Notes: generated by a model from the sequence alone, not told the origin. DNA of 64,000 bases from Colocasia esculenta (GCA_014218235.1 CM024758.1:75898206-75962205); one strand, 5' to 3'. Counted from the first letter of the stretch, positions 1 to 10,852 are shown. Numbers and translations: made by a program.

Positions 1-594
1 GTGTGAATTCAAGACGAGAGTGAACTTCTAATAGCCGTTTGGATTGTAATGATCCCTAAAGGGTGTAACAGGTGTTCGGGTACAACCGGCTCGTCGACCA
101 TGTGGGAATCCATGGACAGAGGAGACTTACAGAGGCCTTGTGCAAGGGTTCACTAGTCCGGCGAAAGGAATATCCGACGGAGAGTTCACCACAAGCCAAG
201 TAAGTGTGTATATAAAACAGGTGCTCGACGTTCTAGAGGATTCTAGAATAGTGGAGCGTCGATATCGGTATATAAACAACGCAGAAACGAATACAAGTCC
301 TTTAAAATAGGGCAACTAATATACTTTATTGCAATAAATTACCAGATACATAAGAGATTTTTTATGCCTGATTTCAGCCATATATGGATGGTTTCATATG
401 TGTGCATGTGTATGAGAGATCATAGATAGAAAAGAAGTCGTGAATATATATTTTTAAGCATTCAAATAGCTCCATTTAAAATAGGTGTTTTTACTGCGTG
501 TATGACTGTTCAAATGGCGTGATCGTCGCCAGTAAGGTAACAAATTTATGGGTTTTCATGCAAAATCCTGTGATCGCAACGTAGGCCAGTAAGG

Positions 595-803
595 GTAGCG
601 ACAGGGTCAGGGCAGATCTTGACAGTGGCTTGTACAGGTCGCGACAGGCATGTCGGTTCAGGCAGTCAGGTCGTGACGGGGTTGCATGAGGGTCGCGACG
701 GCCTGGTTAGCAGATCGTGACGACAGGCGCTGTCGCAATCAGATCGCGACAGGGCGCTCTGTCGCGACGACCCTATGAATGCGGCCTATCGGGCCGTCGC
801 GTT
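595..803. repeat. TCGCGA palindrome cluster in G1 LTR
   Basis: Short inverted motifs built on GTCGCGAC and variants (GATCGCGAC, CTGTCGCGACGA, GGTCGTGACGG) recur about every 20-40 bases. The same cluster is present in the G3 LTR at 56880-57130 with partly different spacing. It lies downstream of the TATA-like box in the minus-strand sense, so it would be in the transcribed leader. Confidence 0.75.
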
Positions 804-1495
804 CACAGGGTCTGCACCTGAGCCTGACAGGGTTCTGATCTGTCTTGCATTGCGGTCCAGAAACTTACCTTTTTGACACAGGGTAGTTCAGAAAATCATA
901 ACTAATTGTATAGTCAACGAAAAATCATGAAACTAGTTGCAAAATGACCTAGACATACATGGGTACTTACAATAAATAGGATTGGAAAACAATCAGGGTT
1001 TAGACATGTTTTTAACCATGGGTATTCATGATGAACATGAGAAAGTACATAGTTCAGATGAAGATTAAATTCGCAAGATAGGAGAATCAAATTTAGGCTT
1101 TTAGGGGAAAACGATGCCTAACATGCATCAGTTCCTACAGTAAAAATCTCGTAGCATGGGATTGAGTATACAAGGAGATCAAGAGTTAAGAGAGGTTCGG
1201 GGTCATAAGAGATGCAGAACTTCAAAATTCAAGAAGAAAATATTGGCTTGATGGAAGATTATGAAACTTGAGGGTTTTGTTCCTGATGTATGGAACAATA
1301 TACAGACGAAATGTTAGGATTTTAGCTTGTGAGAATGCCTACCTTGACTCGATTTCCTCTCTAGGGCTAAAACTTGAAGAACGGGTTGAGAGCTTGAGAG
1401 GTTCTTCTCCCCACAAATCTCCTCCTCCTTGGCCTCTCCTCCTGGTCCAGCAATCCCTTGGCACGAGCTAGGGCCGGCCACAAGGGTTTTTAGCA

Positions 1496-1506
1496 GAGTA
1501 TTTATG
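1496..1506 (-). promoter_or_regulatory. TATA-like box of G1 LTR
   Basis: Read on the minus strand the bases give CATAAATACTC. The corresponding position in the G3 LTR (about 57835-57850) reads TATATAAATAC, a stronger TATA box. Transcription would run leftward into the R/U5 region holding the TCGCGA cluster. Confidence 0.4.
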
Positions 1507-2279
1507 CTAGTTATGTTTCTAATTCCTAATAGTACTTTAACTTCTATTAAATTTCGAATTTCCTCGTTTCCTAACCTCCTCCCAAGCTTTCCACTTCCTA
1601 TTTGGGTTAGGATGGGAGCCAAATTTGTGGCCAATCTATTAGGGTAGGTTAGAAATCAAATTCTAACTCAAACTTCCTATTTAATGCATTAAATACCCTT
1701 TTTTCTATTTAGGTAATAATTTAGTTACGAATTTAGGGTATTTTCCTATTATTCCTCTTTTTAAAATCCATATTATGGCCCAATAAATTTTATATGGTCC
1801 ATTTATCAAAGCCCATTATTTATTAGATTTTTTCTTTGGGATTTCCCTTTTATAGGGAATAATAGAGTTACAGATTTTATTATATTTTCTTACCTGATTT
1901 ATTCATGGACTATGAGAGGTCCATTGGTCCAATTCTGATAATGGGTAATCATTTCATGATGTTGGAAGTCTCTCCATGATGATCGTTTAATTTATGAGCG
2001 CATTATTTTTCCTTGTTAACGGTTTTCTGACTTAGTTTCCTAATTTGGATAATTAGTCACATTGTGATGTACACTTAGCCAATCGGATTTTTCGTTGCAC
2101 GAACTTCTTCATGGAACACTTAGGGATATTATTTGGGGTGATTTTAGTTTTTACAAATTTTCTGGTGTATTCTTGCACATATAATAATGGTACGTATGTT
2201 TCTATATTTCAAGTTAAAGAAATTATTATTTGAATTTTTGTTTTTAAGTATTAAATTTTCCAGGTTGCTACACTCTAAC

Positions 2280-3497
2280 ATCGTCATTCCCGGAGCAGCT
2301 AGATGACGGAATTCACGAAACTCCATAGAAAGCCTGGTAAGCCTATGCTGAATCTGCACTTGGGTGTCGGTCAACGCATCCATCCTCGTATCAACATGAT
2401 CAAGACAGGCGTTAGATGTTCAAAGCCCGTGGTGAATTGGAGTTGCAATTTAGCCATCTGACCAGCTATGAAATCTCTAAGAGATGGAGCTGGTTCCTGA
2501 TGTTCAGCATCAGCATATCATCATCTCCCGGAGCATCCATTGGCTCTGCCTGGGAATCTTCATTATTACCATCATCCTCTTCATCTTCAGCAGACACTTC
2601 TTCAACATCTGGTTCCTGACTATTGAGAGTTCCTGTGACTCTCCCATCCACAGCTTGTATCCCATGAGATGAACGGCAGTGAGATCAAATGCACTGCGTG
2701 ACCTCACAGTGACAAGTTCATTATCAGGGATATGGATGCCAATGAAGAAAAGAAGTGAAGTAATCGGACAAGCATATGGCATTGACCTCTTAGAATTGCG
2801 AAAGAATTGATTGAGGAGATCAAGCATAAGTAAGGGAGATTTATTTGCTCAGTCCGAAGAAAGTAATAGAAGAGGGATTTGTGGACTGTGGTGACAAGTT
2901 CCCTGCTTCCGTCTTTCGAACAACAAGTGTGGTGAGATGTGATGAATAAGGTGATTCAATGGAGGGAATAATTTGGCATTGAGTTTTAGACGATCCACAC
3001 TAGGATGGTAGAGTTGATGGGTGATGAGGGTATAGTAGTCAGAGGCAGAAGGAGGATTAACAAGTATGTTTGCCCCTGAGTTTGGAATTTGAAAGCACGG
3101 CAAAGGAGATTTGGAGAGATTTGAAAGGTTGTACCCTTGACCGTGGTGAAGAATACCTCATCAACGCCGACTTCTCCAGGTTGTCGAAGAACTCGGTCAC
3201 AGCGGCAGGAGAGTACCGCCAGTGAGAATAGAGAAACTTTGTCCAACCTTGGTGTCGAGTAAGGGTTGGAGACCTGGAAACATGTCCTCTAAGGACTCGA
3301 AGTCCACGTAACGTGGCTGGATGAACTTTGAAAAGAACCCGGACCTTAGCCATTTGGCGGTTGGGAGGAACAACAAGCTCTGATAGACGGTCGTCCCGGT
3401 GCTTACTCCGACGCTCTGCAGAAGCCCTAGAACCTTCGCAAGCTTCAGGCGAGAGATGCTGCCGATGGGAGGCAACACGTTTGCCCTTGGGAGCCAT
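2280..3497 (-). pseudogene. env-position ORF of Sirevirus B, frameshifted
   Basis: The reading frame opens with a basic N terminus (MAPKGKR) and continues in pieces over three frames. One piece contains WRYSPAAVTEFFDNL, which resembles the region found in proteins annotated as putative plant transposon protein domain, a common extra ORF of plant retrotransposons. A later piece (from about 2827) aligns with the plus-strand ORF of Sirevirus A at about 36000-36200: both have a SMPYA or SLPYA motif followed by a stretch ending in MG(Y/F)(K/R)L. The last part (about 2480-2600) is acidic, then Q-rich and helix-prone. No signal peptide or membrane segment is obvious, so calling it an envelope protein would go beyond the sequence. 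It is cut by the G1 LTR at 2272. Confidence 0.6.
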
Positions 3498-4251
3498 GGA
3501 GAAGGAGAGGTTGGGGTGGAGAGGGATCTCTAAGAGGAAGATGGAACCCGAGGAAAGAGAAGCAAAGAGAACAAGATTCTGGGTTCTGGTGCCCTGGATG
3601 GAAGAGATTAGGGTAAGAAAGGGAGGAAAGGTGTTGTAGAGGGGTGGAAGGGAGAAGGGGTCGTGGGTTCCCTTTTAAGGAGTTGGGTAAGAGTTTAAAA
3701 TAAAAAGGGTCCCACAAAATCCGCCAAAATTCATGTCGTTTGGGCTTTTGAACCGCCCTGGGCCGCCGGTTGTCAACAGCACCTTGTGGCTGTCGACAGC
3801 TTCTGAGAAGTTTTGGGCCAAAACTGAGTTTTCAAGGAATTTTAATGGAATGAGCATGCACTTATGATTCTAAGGATGAGAAAAGGTTTATAATCAGTAT
3901 TTCCCATCGAAGACAACGGCTACATGACCCATTGACAATAGACAACCTGTTTCCCTTGAGTTGAGATAATGGAGGGTTCACTCTATTTCTTGCAATGTGA
4001 GATTTTCCTTTATTCAAGTAATATTTGAAAAGTGATAATTAGGTTCACGTACACCTTTTGACGTGATGGTAGACATTTTTTATGCCCATACCCCCAGTTA
4101 CTCAGTGTGAGTGACCATCATATCATTGAAACCAGATGGAAATAAATTTTTGATGCAAGACAGACATTGGTGATGCCCATGTCTCGATTACTCAGTAAAA
4201 TCATCATTGCTCTGCCTTTATCCCATTTGAATTTTTTACTTGCATGATTTT
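3498..4251 (-). other. Sirevirus B spacer upstream of env-position ORF
   Basis: Non-coding stretch between pol and the env-position ORF. It holds a pair of palindrome motifs (TGTCAACAGC at 3770 and CTGTCGACAG at 3790) and two copies of an ACTGAGTAA-type motif at about 4093-4105 and 4188-4200. The stretch is interrupted at 4251 by the G2 insertion and resumes at 15622. Confidence 0.6.
4247..4251. repeat. Target-site duplication ATTTT, left copy (G2)
   Basis: ATTTT directly precedes the G2 5' LTR and is repeated directly after the 3' LTR at 15617-15621. A perfect 5-bp duplication at both ends marks G2 as one intact insertion event. Confidence 0.85.
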
Positions 4252-4489
4252 TATAAGGCCCACAAATTTTGTTGCTTTATTTTATTTCGTGTAAATAATT
4301 CATGTTTGTGTATGCATAGATGTACATATCTACGTATGTATTAACTAGTTATACTTATGTGTGCATGTGTATAATTACTTTAAAATAATGTATGAATTGC
4401 ATGGTGGTAGTGTGTACATGATAATACATATGTATGACATGTACATAGGTATAAGTTAAGCATGGTTTCTACATGTTTTGAGTTTTGGC

Positions 4490-4585
4490 TGAAGGACCCA
4501 ATTGGCATCCACATGGATGGACGTCCATGCTGAGTCAGCGTCCACCTCGATGGACACCAATACTTAAGCCAACGTCCATGGATGT
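4490..4585. repeat. TGGACGTCCA inverted repeats in G2 LTR (U3)
   Basis: GGCATCCACATGGATGGACG, GTCCATGC, GCGTCCACC, GATGGACACC and CGTCCATGG follow each other within 100 bases, forming several possible hairpins around an ACGT core. The 3' LTR carries the same set at about 12640-12730, there with more perfect arms. They lie about 140-230 bases upstream of the TATA box. Confidence 0.7.
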
Positions 4586-4720
4586 GACTTAAGATCTCTG
4601 ACCTGCATGCGTTGTACACCCCGAAACTCTGGGGGCAAGCAAGCCCAGCCATTGGGGAGATGTCCCCAACGGCTAGCTGGCTTTCACATCACCTCTCCGG
4701 GGTTCCCCAAACCCCTCTGC

Positions 4721-4729
4721 TATAAACCA
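4721..4729 (+). promoter_or_regulatory. G2 LTR TATA box
   Basis: TATAAACCA preceded by CTCTGC, in a CT-rich setting. The same bases occur at 12858-12866 in the 3' LTR. Transcription would start about 30 bases downstream, just before the conserved leader ORF. Confidence 0.6.
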
Positions 4730-4813
4730 CACCCCCTTCTACACCAGACAACCCCTTTTACCTCTTTCAAGAGATAGAGAAAACCCTAGCTCGGACTGCA
4801 CAAAGACTGAACT

Positions 4814-5047
4814 TTGGAGGCTTCAATCCAACGATTCAAGGCTTCATCCGGCGACCTACTGCATCAGGAGGGTAGCTGGAACATCGGGGAACTTCCCCAA
4901 CCGCGGTTCAGCTTCTACACCAACCTAGACCCGGAGGAGAGCATTTGTAGAGGCTTCTTGGGACTGCCCAAGGAGAGCTTCACCACCATCTTAATCCATT
5001 TGGCGACTTGTTTAAAGGAAAGTAACCCTCACATTTCGTCCATGTAG
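4814..5047 (+). other. Short leader ORF in G2 5' LTR (77 codons)
   Basis: The first ATG after the TATA box opens 77 codons starting MEASIQRFKASSGDLLHQ and ending NPHISSM. The 3' LTR has an ORF of the same length with the same first and last residues (12949-13182), although the middle runs in another frame because of compensating indels. It matches no family I know. It may be a chance ORF or an upstream ORF in the genomic RNA leader. Confidence 0.3.
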
Positions 5048-5149
5048 ATGTCTAGTAGGGTTTTGTTAATTTTTTCAGATTTTAAATCGAGTCCTGGATC
5101 CCCCATTCTTCTTGTATTTGGAGCTTGGGTCTGTATTTCTGCACAGACC

Positions 5150-5250
5150 TGAACTTGACGGCAAGGTCCCTTGCCGTCAAGATCTTCATTAACAGCCAAC
5201 GATGTGGTCGTTATGCTCCATTAACAGCCAGACTATGCCTTTAAGATCGT
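5150..5250. repeat. Inverted repeats in G2 LTR leader
   Basis: CTTGACGGCAAGG is followed after TCC by CTTGCCGTCAAG, a near-perfect hairpin. It is followed by alternating TTAACRGCC and GCC(T/G)TTAA arms. The 3' copy (13286-13390) keeps the arms more cleanly as TTAACGGCC and GCCGTTAA. The elements lie in the predicted transcribed leader. Confidence 0.7.
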
Positions 5251-7480
5251 CAGGACAGAACAGTGAGCTGTTCTCTCCTTCTATATGATAATTTTTCGAG
5301 GTTCTCGCATGAGGATATATGGTAACCGTACTATGATATGTATTATGAATGGTGGTATGTGTGATGAGGTCCTTAAAATTTCTGAAATTGGTATGAAGGG
5401 TGTCATTTATGAAAAATGCTTGTATGATAAAAATCCTAGATCATGTTAGTTTCTGTTTGTGCAACTCGTCAGGAATTTGGGTGCCCTAATTTTATGAACC
5501 ATGTGTGTAGGGGTCAGTCTGTGCCCTATAATTCCTAAAATTTCTCCATGCTCGTATGATTTACTGTAAATTTTTGTTCTGAAAATAGAAAACATGCGTA
5601 GGGTTTGTGAAAATTCCAGTAAATTGTGTGTTGTGTAATAAATCCGGGGAAATTCCTGTGATAAGGTCTATGTTGGGTTCAGGGTTGAGGTATGTTGAAT
5701 CTGCCATTCATGTTGTGTTCGGTGAGGAATTGAATTATGGATAATATGAGGCTGAATGTTTAAATTTCTTAAAATATAGTTAACTCTAAAAATATGGAAA
5801 ATTTCATGTAAGATTATAAACCTGAAATGCGTATGTGGTTAAATTTTCATGCTATTCTGATGATTGCAAAGTGTGTTATGAAAATTTCATGTGAAAAATA
5901 TGATAAATGCATATTATCATGAATATGACTTAATGATGTGTTTTTCCAACTGATTAATGCAAGTTAGTGAATGTTAATCCCTGTTATCAGTAGCATCATG
6001 CTAGGAAAATAGAGCCATGTGTGTGAGAGAGAGAATGTAAAGGTATGAGGATGTCTTGTGTAAATGTGTACTAAAATTGGTATTTGTAATGTGTAAGACT
6101 GTGCCAAGTGTGATACTGCTTCCATAGAGGGCCGTGGAACCGTACCATGGAAAAGTTTCCATGGGAAGGTTCAATGTGTTAAGATCCTAAGGGCATTAGG
6201 ATGAAATCCTGAAGGTGGACAAGTACCGCTGGTTAGGGTGGAGACTTGTTCTCCCGGTCTGCGCAGTCCAAGAGTCGTCACTATATTGCCTACGTGACGT
6301 CTATGTGTATGTTTATGTGATGTGTCCTTCTTATGGTGATTTGGACTATGTTCACGGCACTAATGTGTAAAATGTGAATGTGAACGTGATCATGTGTAAA
6401 TTGTGTAGTGTGAATATGTGTAAATGTGCATGTGTGAAAAGAGAACTATATGAATGGGAAATTGTGAAACATGTGGAACAATATGTTAGATTGTGAAATT
6501 GTGTCCATGATATGATAATGTAATTTATGTTATAATAGCAACTTAAAGGTGTTTATAAGATGTTTCATATGTGTACAAATGCGTAGAATCCATACTAGGA
6601 GCATTTCTTCCTTATGTGTAACGTCTCCATGTTTAAGTGCTATCATGTGTAGATTATTCGGGAATGTAGCTCTCATGTGATAGAATGTGAATTGCTAAAT
6701 CCATGTCAAAACATCAACCTTAAAGTGTATAAAATGATAATGTGCATGTGTAATATGTGTAGAAACCATGATAGGAATGCTTCCTTTTATGTAGGCAAGA
6801 ACCCATGTTTGGTTGCTCTCATGTTTTGCTTAATTGGAGGTAAAACCTTTATGTGATGGAATAACTAGAAAGCATGTGATAGGATGTTTTATTTTGGGAA
6901 ATCTGAAATCATGAACCATGTGTTTAATTTGATAGAATTACCATGATAGGTTGTCTTTATCAATGTCAAGCACGCTATATGTTTTGTCCTTGTAAATTGG
7001 AATGAAAAACCTACCGTGATATATGCATGTATGATGTGTGTGGAGATTACTTGCTGAGTCTTTTAGACTCACTCCTTGCTTCGGCGTATAGGTTTAGTGT
7101 GATACCCTTTGGAGGAGACGTGGAGAGTGACTCCGAGCGTGGGCAGTAGCTTGGCAGAGTTGTAGAGCGACTTTTGCTTCCATTGTATGTAATAAGGCAT
7201 TGTAATAGAACTATTAAGTAATTTGTGGACAACTATGTATTTGATTTAGTATTTCATTATGTGGACTTTAGTCCTTTTAAATTTGTTAGTTGAATCATGT
7301 ATGTTAAATGTGGATGATGAATGAATGAAGACATGGTTCTTTTACTTCCGCTACTCTGTGTCTATATTTATGTGTATCTCTCGTATGTTTTGTTTGGGTA
7401 AATGCCCCACTGTGATAACGTTCACTATACCGACGTGGGTTGGTGTAACCGTACGGTATAATAAGGGTCGTCACAGGGAT

Positions 7481-7493
7481 TGGTATCAAGAAA
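7481..7493 (+). promoter_or_regulatory. G2 primer binding site
   Basis: TGGTATCAAGAAA lies 5 bases after the LTR end. TGGTATCA is the complement of the initiator-methionine tRNA 3' end used by most plant gypsy elements, and the next bases (AGA...) fit less well than the usual GAGC. Confidence 0.7.
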
Positions 7494-7870
7494 CCGGTTG
7501 AGATTGCACATGAATATATATAAGTCATCATCCCATTACATGCTAGTCTACATAGGAGTCCACATGTGTAGAAACATTAATAATGAGTGGAAAAATAGAT
7601 AAGAAAATGGTTAGAAAGAAATTAACGAGCTCTAATGGTTGCTGAAATTTACTGCAGCCATGGCTTCGAGAGGTAGGCGTGGCGGAGCGCCGGCCCGTGA
7701 GGACGAGCTTAGACGAGAGGAGCGGGCGGAGGAACAGGCCCGCACCTCAGGGTCCTGTACTTCCCCCAGCGCCGCCTGTGGATTATGGAGTATTCATGCA
7801 AGGTCTTGTGCAAGCCATGCAGACGCAGGCTCATACTCAGGCAGCACTCCAGGCACAGTTGGAGGCTCAG

Positions 7871-7958
7871 GTTAGACTAATAAAACAACTAGTAGTCTGT
7901 GTTATTTAAAATTTCATGATGTTGTGTTGAATATGAAATTGCTCCTTGTTTGATGTAG
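7871..7958 (+). other. Candidate intron 1 in G2 gag (88 bp)
   Basis: Begins GTTAGACTAA and ends TTGATGTAG, is strongly AT-rich, and contains in-frame stops. The upstream exon ends ...LEAQ and the downstream one begins QAQVPAQDH in the same frame, the Q/A-rich character continuing across the gap. Size, base composition and borders fit a short plant spliceosomal intron. An AT-rich insertion unrelated to splicing is the alternative. Confidence 0.6.
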
Positions 7959-8153
7959 CAGGCTCAAGTTCCAGCTCAGGACCATAGTGGACCTTCCATC
8001 ATGGAGAGATTCAAGAGGATGCTACCACCCTCTTTCAAGGGGGAGAGTGATCCATTGTTGGCAGAAAGTTGGATGAGGGAGATAGAAAAGATCTTCCGAG
8101 CCATCAGGTGTGCAGATGAGGATAAGGTCACATTAGCCACCTACATGCTACAA

Positions 8154-8231
8154 GTATGCTTTAGTTTATATGATTGTATGTTCTGTTAAGTTAGATTTGT
8201 TTAGATGGTGCTTATGAACGGTGTACTGCAG
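8154..8231 (+). other. Candidate intron 2 in G2 gag (78 bp)
   Basis: Begins GTATGCTTTAG and ends GTACTGCAG, is T-rich and interrupts the capsid between YMLQ and ERADVWW. The aligned positions in G3 gag (ATFQLERDARAWW) and G5 gag (VYxLKGPTHEWW) are contiguous, so the extra 78 bases are specific to G2. Skipping them keeps the frame. Confidence 0.65.
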
Positions 8232-9002
8232 GAAAGAGCTGATGTATGGTGGGCTTCATTGCTGTGTACCCGGTTTGAAGACGGCGCGTTGATGTTGCTT
8301 GGGACGAGTTCCTGAGGCTCTTTTAGGCCAAGTTCGTCCCCGAGCATATTCAAGATCGGATGGAGCAGGAGTTCCTCTCTTTGACTCAAGGCTCCATGAC
8401 CGTGCTAGAGTATGAGGCAAGGTTTGCAGAACTATCTAAGTATGCACCTCATATCGTGGCAGATGAGCGCAGGAAGCAGCAAAGAAGTTGTGATGGGACT
8501 CAAACCATCACTGAGGACGAGGCTAGTGGCGTTCGATCATCGCACCTTGGACGAGGCACTTAGTGCTGCTTGCAGACAGGAGGGTGAGATGGAGCAATAC
8601 CTTGAAGAGAAGAAGGCTTCGCAGAAGAGGCCTACAGCTGCGTTCCAGCGGCAAGACAAGAAGAAAGTGGTGTACCAGACCAAACAGCGATCAGTAGCAG
8701 TCGGCAATGCTCAGGTACCCTCTGTACGTTCCCCTGTGTGAAGAAAGAGTGTCCCCACTGTGGGAAGACACATGGTGGTTCCGAATGTTGGATGATTGCG
8801 GGAAAGTGCTTGAAGTGCGGAAGTAGCGACCACAAGATCAAGGATTGTCCGAGACTTCAGTAGGGAGTCTAGCGCGGAGCGCCAGCCCCAGCAGCCGTAG
8901 CGGCAGCAGCGCTAGCTACAGGAAGACCAGGAAGGCCTGGAGCCCCAGCTCGAGTGTTTGCTTTAGCGCGCGAGGACGCCGAGCAGGCGGAGCATGTCAC
9001 TG

Positions 9003-9460
9003 AAGGTACGGTTTTACTTCTAGGTGTGCACGCTCGGGATTTTCTTTGATACGAGTGCTACTCACTCGTTCATTTCCGAGCGGTTCTCTAGGCAGTTAGC
9101 CCTAGAGTCTGAGGATTTAGAGGTCCCTTTGTCTGTGCACACCCCTGCGGGTACGGTATCGACTAGGAAGTGCATTCCGTCGTTACCTGTGTGCATTGAG
9201 GATAGAATCCTAAGGGTGTTTCTTCTTGCTAAAGATGAAGGACTTTGATGCTATTCTAGGTTTGGATTGGCTAGAGGAGCACTATGCGTTAGTAGATTGT
9301 CGTGGGAAGAGGATTGTTTTCCGCATTCCTGGTGAGGACGATGAGTTCTCTCATCCCTTGCCAAGGAACTTGGCGGGAAAGTTAGTCATCTCTGCCATGA
9401 AGGCTATGCGCATGGTAAACAAAGGTTGTGATGCTTTTCTGCCAGCGTGGTATTAGTACC
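9003..9460 (+). pseudogene. G2 aspartic protease
   Basis: Retroviral-type protease between gag and reverse transcriptase. The active-site region reads DTSATHSFIS at about 9048, where the family norm is DTGA or DSGA, so the glycine after D-T is a serine here. It is preceded by the family-typical GTVLLLGVHAR in another frame, so a 1-base frameshift sits directly before the active site (about 9040). The C-terminal part has the ILGLDWL motif (about 9250). A second frameshift occurs near 9440. Confidence 0.8.
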
Positions 9461-10840
9461 TAAGGCTGATGAGTCACCTACTCTTGTAGAGATTGATGTA
9501 GTGCAGGATTTTCCAGACATTTTTCCCGATGATTTGTCTGGTTTGCCACTGGATAGAGAGATAGAGTTTACCATAGAGTTGCTTCCGGGCACCTCTCCTA
9601 TCTCGAAGGCTCCATATCGGATGGCACCTGCGGAGTTAGCCGAGTTGAGGAGACAAATGGAAGAGTTGCTAGATAAGGGATTTATTCGCCCTAGCGTTTC
9701 CCCTTGGGGTGCACCTATATTATTCGTCAAGAAGAAAGATGGGTCACTTAGGTTATGCATTGACTACAGAAAGCTGAACCAAGTGAGTGTGAAGAACAGG
9801 TATCCCTTACCTCGTATTGATGATTTGTTTGACCAGTTGCAAGATGCATCAGTCTTTTCTAAGATTGATTTGCGATCTGGTTATCATCAGTTGAGGATTC
9901 GGAGTGAGGATGTGTCCAAGACGGCAATCAGATCCCGTTATGGACATTATGAGTTTTTGGTTCTTCCTAAGGATTGACCAACGCCCCTGCAGTGTCATGG
10001 ATCTAATGAACAGGGTGTTTAGGTCGTATCTAGATAGCTTTGTTGTGGTGTTTATTGATGATGTGCTGGTCTACTCTTCGGACGAGGCCACACACGTCAG
10101 CATTTCAGGGTAGTATTAGAGGTTCTCCGTGAGCACAAGCTATATGCTAAGTTCAGTGAGTGCGATTTCTGGGTGCGCGCGAGGTTCATTTCCTCGGGCA
10201 TGTTATCTCCAGTGCTGGTGTTGCAATTGATCCAGCAAAGGTCCAGGCAGTTATGGATTGAGACTCCCAAGACCCCTTCGGAGATTCGTAGTTTTCTGGG
10301 TTGGCTTGTTACTATCGGAGATTCATGAGGGATTTTCGTCCATCGCCGCCCCATTGACTCAGCTCACCAGAAAGGGAGTGAAGTTTGTCTGGTCCGAGAA
10401 GTGTGAGAGTAGTTTTCAATTGTTGAAGACTAAGCTCACGTCAACTCCGGTGTTAGTCTTGCCGAGTGGTGTAGAGGGTTTTGCTATCTACACGGATGCG
10501 TCTCGGATTGGCTTAGGCTATGTGCTAATGCAACAAGGAAGGGTAGTGCTTATGCTTCTCGTCAGTTGAAGGAGCATGAGAAGAACTATCGGACTCATGA
10601 TTTGGAGCTCGCAGCAGTGGTTCATGCACTAAAATCTGGAGGCACCATCTTTATGGTGTCAGATTTGAGGTGTTTACCGACCACAAGAGCTTGAAGTATC
10701 TTTTCTCCAAAAAGGAATTAAACCTAAGGCAGAGAAGATGGATTGAGTTCTTGAAGGACTAAGACTTCGACCTTCAGTATCACCCTGGGAAGGCGAATGT
10801 CGTAGCGGATGCTCTGAGTAGAAATAGGCCATCTCTCTAG
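9447..10840 (+). pseudogene. G2 reverse transcriptase and RNase H
   Basis: The RT domain is readable over 9447-9977: FPDIFPDDLSGLP, then the RKLNQVSVKNRYPLPRIDDL region and FSKIDLRSGYHQLRI with the first catalytic Asp. After a frameshift at about 9970 the FIDDVLVYS motif (10051-10077) supplies the catalytic Asp pair. RNase H follows with the FAIYTDAS start (about 10480) and DHKSLKYLFSKKELNLRQRRW, and ends near a DALSRN motif at 10815. Several frameshifts and a stop (TAA at about 10760) break it. In an active element this enzyme copies element RNA into cDNA in virus-like particles. Confidence 0.88.
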
Positions 10841-10852
10841 CAGGATTGGAAG

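Larger units (their letters stand above)
1..2272 (-). mobile_element. Chromovirus LTR, family G1/G3 (left part outside window)
   Basis: This block aligns with 56288-58293, the LTR of element G3, over most of its length. Both share the unusual run of TCGCGA motifs, the same leader text and the same terminal bases (minus-strand start TGTAGCAACC here, TGCAGCAACC in the other copy). The right end at 2272 is therefore the 5' end of a minus-strand LTR. No polypurine tract lies beside it, so it is either the 5' LTR of an element running off the left edge or a solo LTR. It contains about 270 bases more than the other copy near its U3 end (about 1900-2200), and that extra block resembles the start of the G4 LTR in inverse orientation. 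It abuts the env-position ORF of Sirevirus B, which it apparently interrupted. Flanking bases 2273-2277 (CTCTA) would be the target duplication, but the other side is not in the window. Confidence 0.8.
4252..7475 (+). mobile_element. G2 5' LTR
   Basis: 3224 bp, matching the 3' LTR throughout. It begins TATAAGGCCC where the 3' copy begins TGTAAGGCCC, so the terminal TG has mutated. It ends GGGTCGTCACA, like the 3' copy. Most visible differences from the 3' LTR are single-base insertions or deletions, with few substitutions. Confidence 0.9.
7660..8863 (+). pseudogene. G2 gag (capsid and nucleocapsid), with two intron-like gaps
   Basis: Starts at ATG 7660 (MASRGRRGGAPARED), shifts frame within 50 codons, then follows the Retrotrans_gag pattern: a Q/A-rich N-terminal part, MERFKRMLPPSFKGESDP, LAESWMREIEKIFRAIRCAD, then after a gap ERADVWWAS, and EYEARFAELSKYAPHI. 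A double zinc-knuckle-like region (CPHCGKTHGGSECW and CLKCGSSDHKIKDCPR) ends the protein near 8860. Two stretches with GT...AG ends, 7871-7958 and 8154-8231, interrupt it, and the reading frame continues correctly across each when they are skipped. Other damage includes a frameshift near 8285 and a TAG at the place of a Gln codon near 8326. The product would package element RNA in cytoplasmic particles. Confidence 0.85.

Noticed and set aside
3328..3639. Plus-strand ORF of 103 codons over the Sirevirus B env-position ORF
   Set aside because: It is the shadow of the minus-strand frame that shows homology to Sirevirus A.
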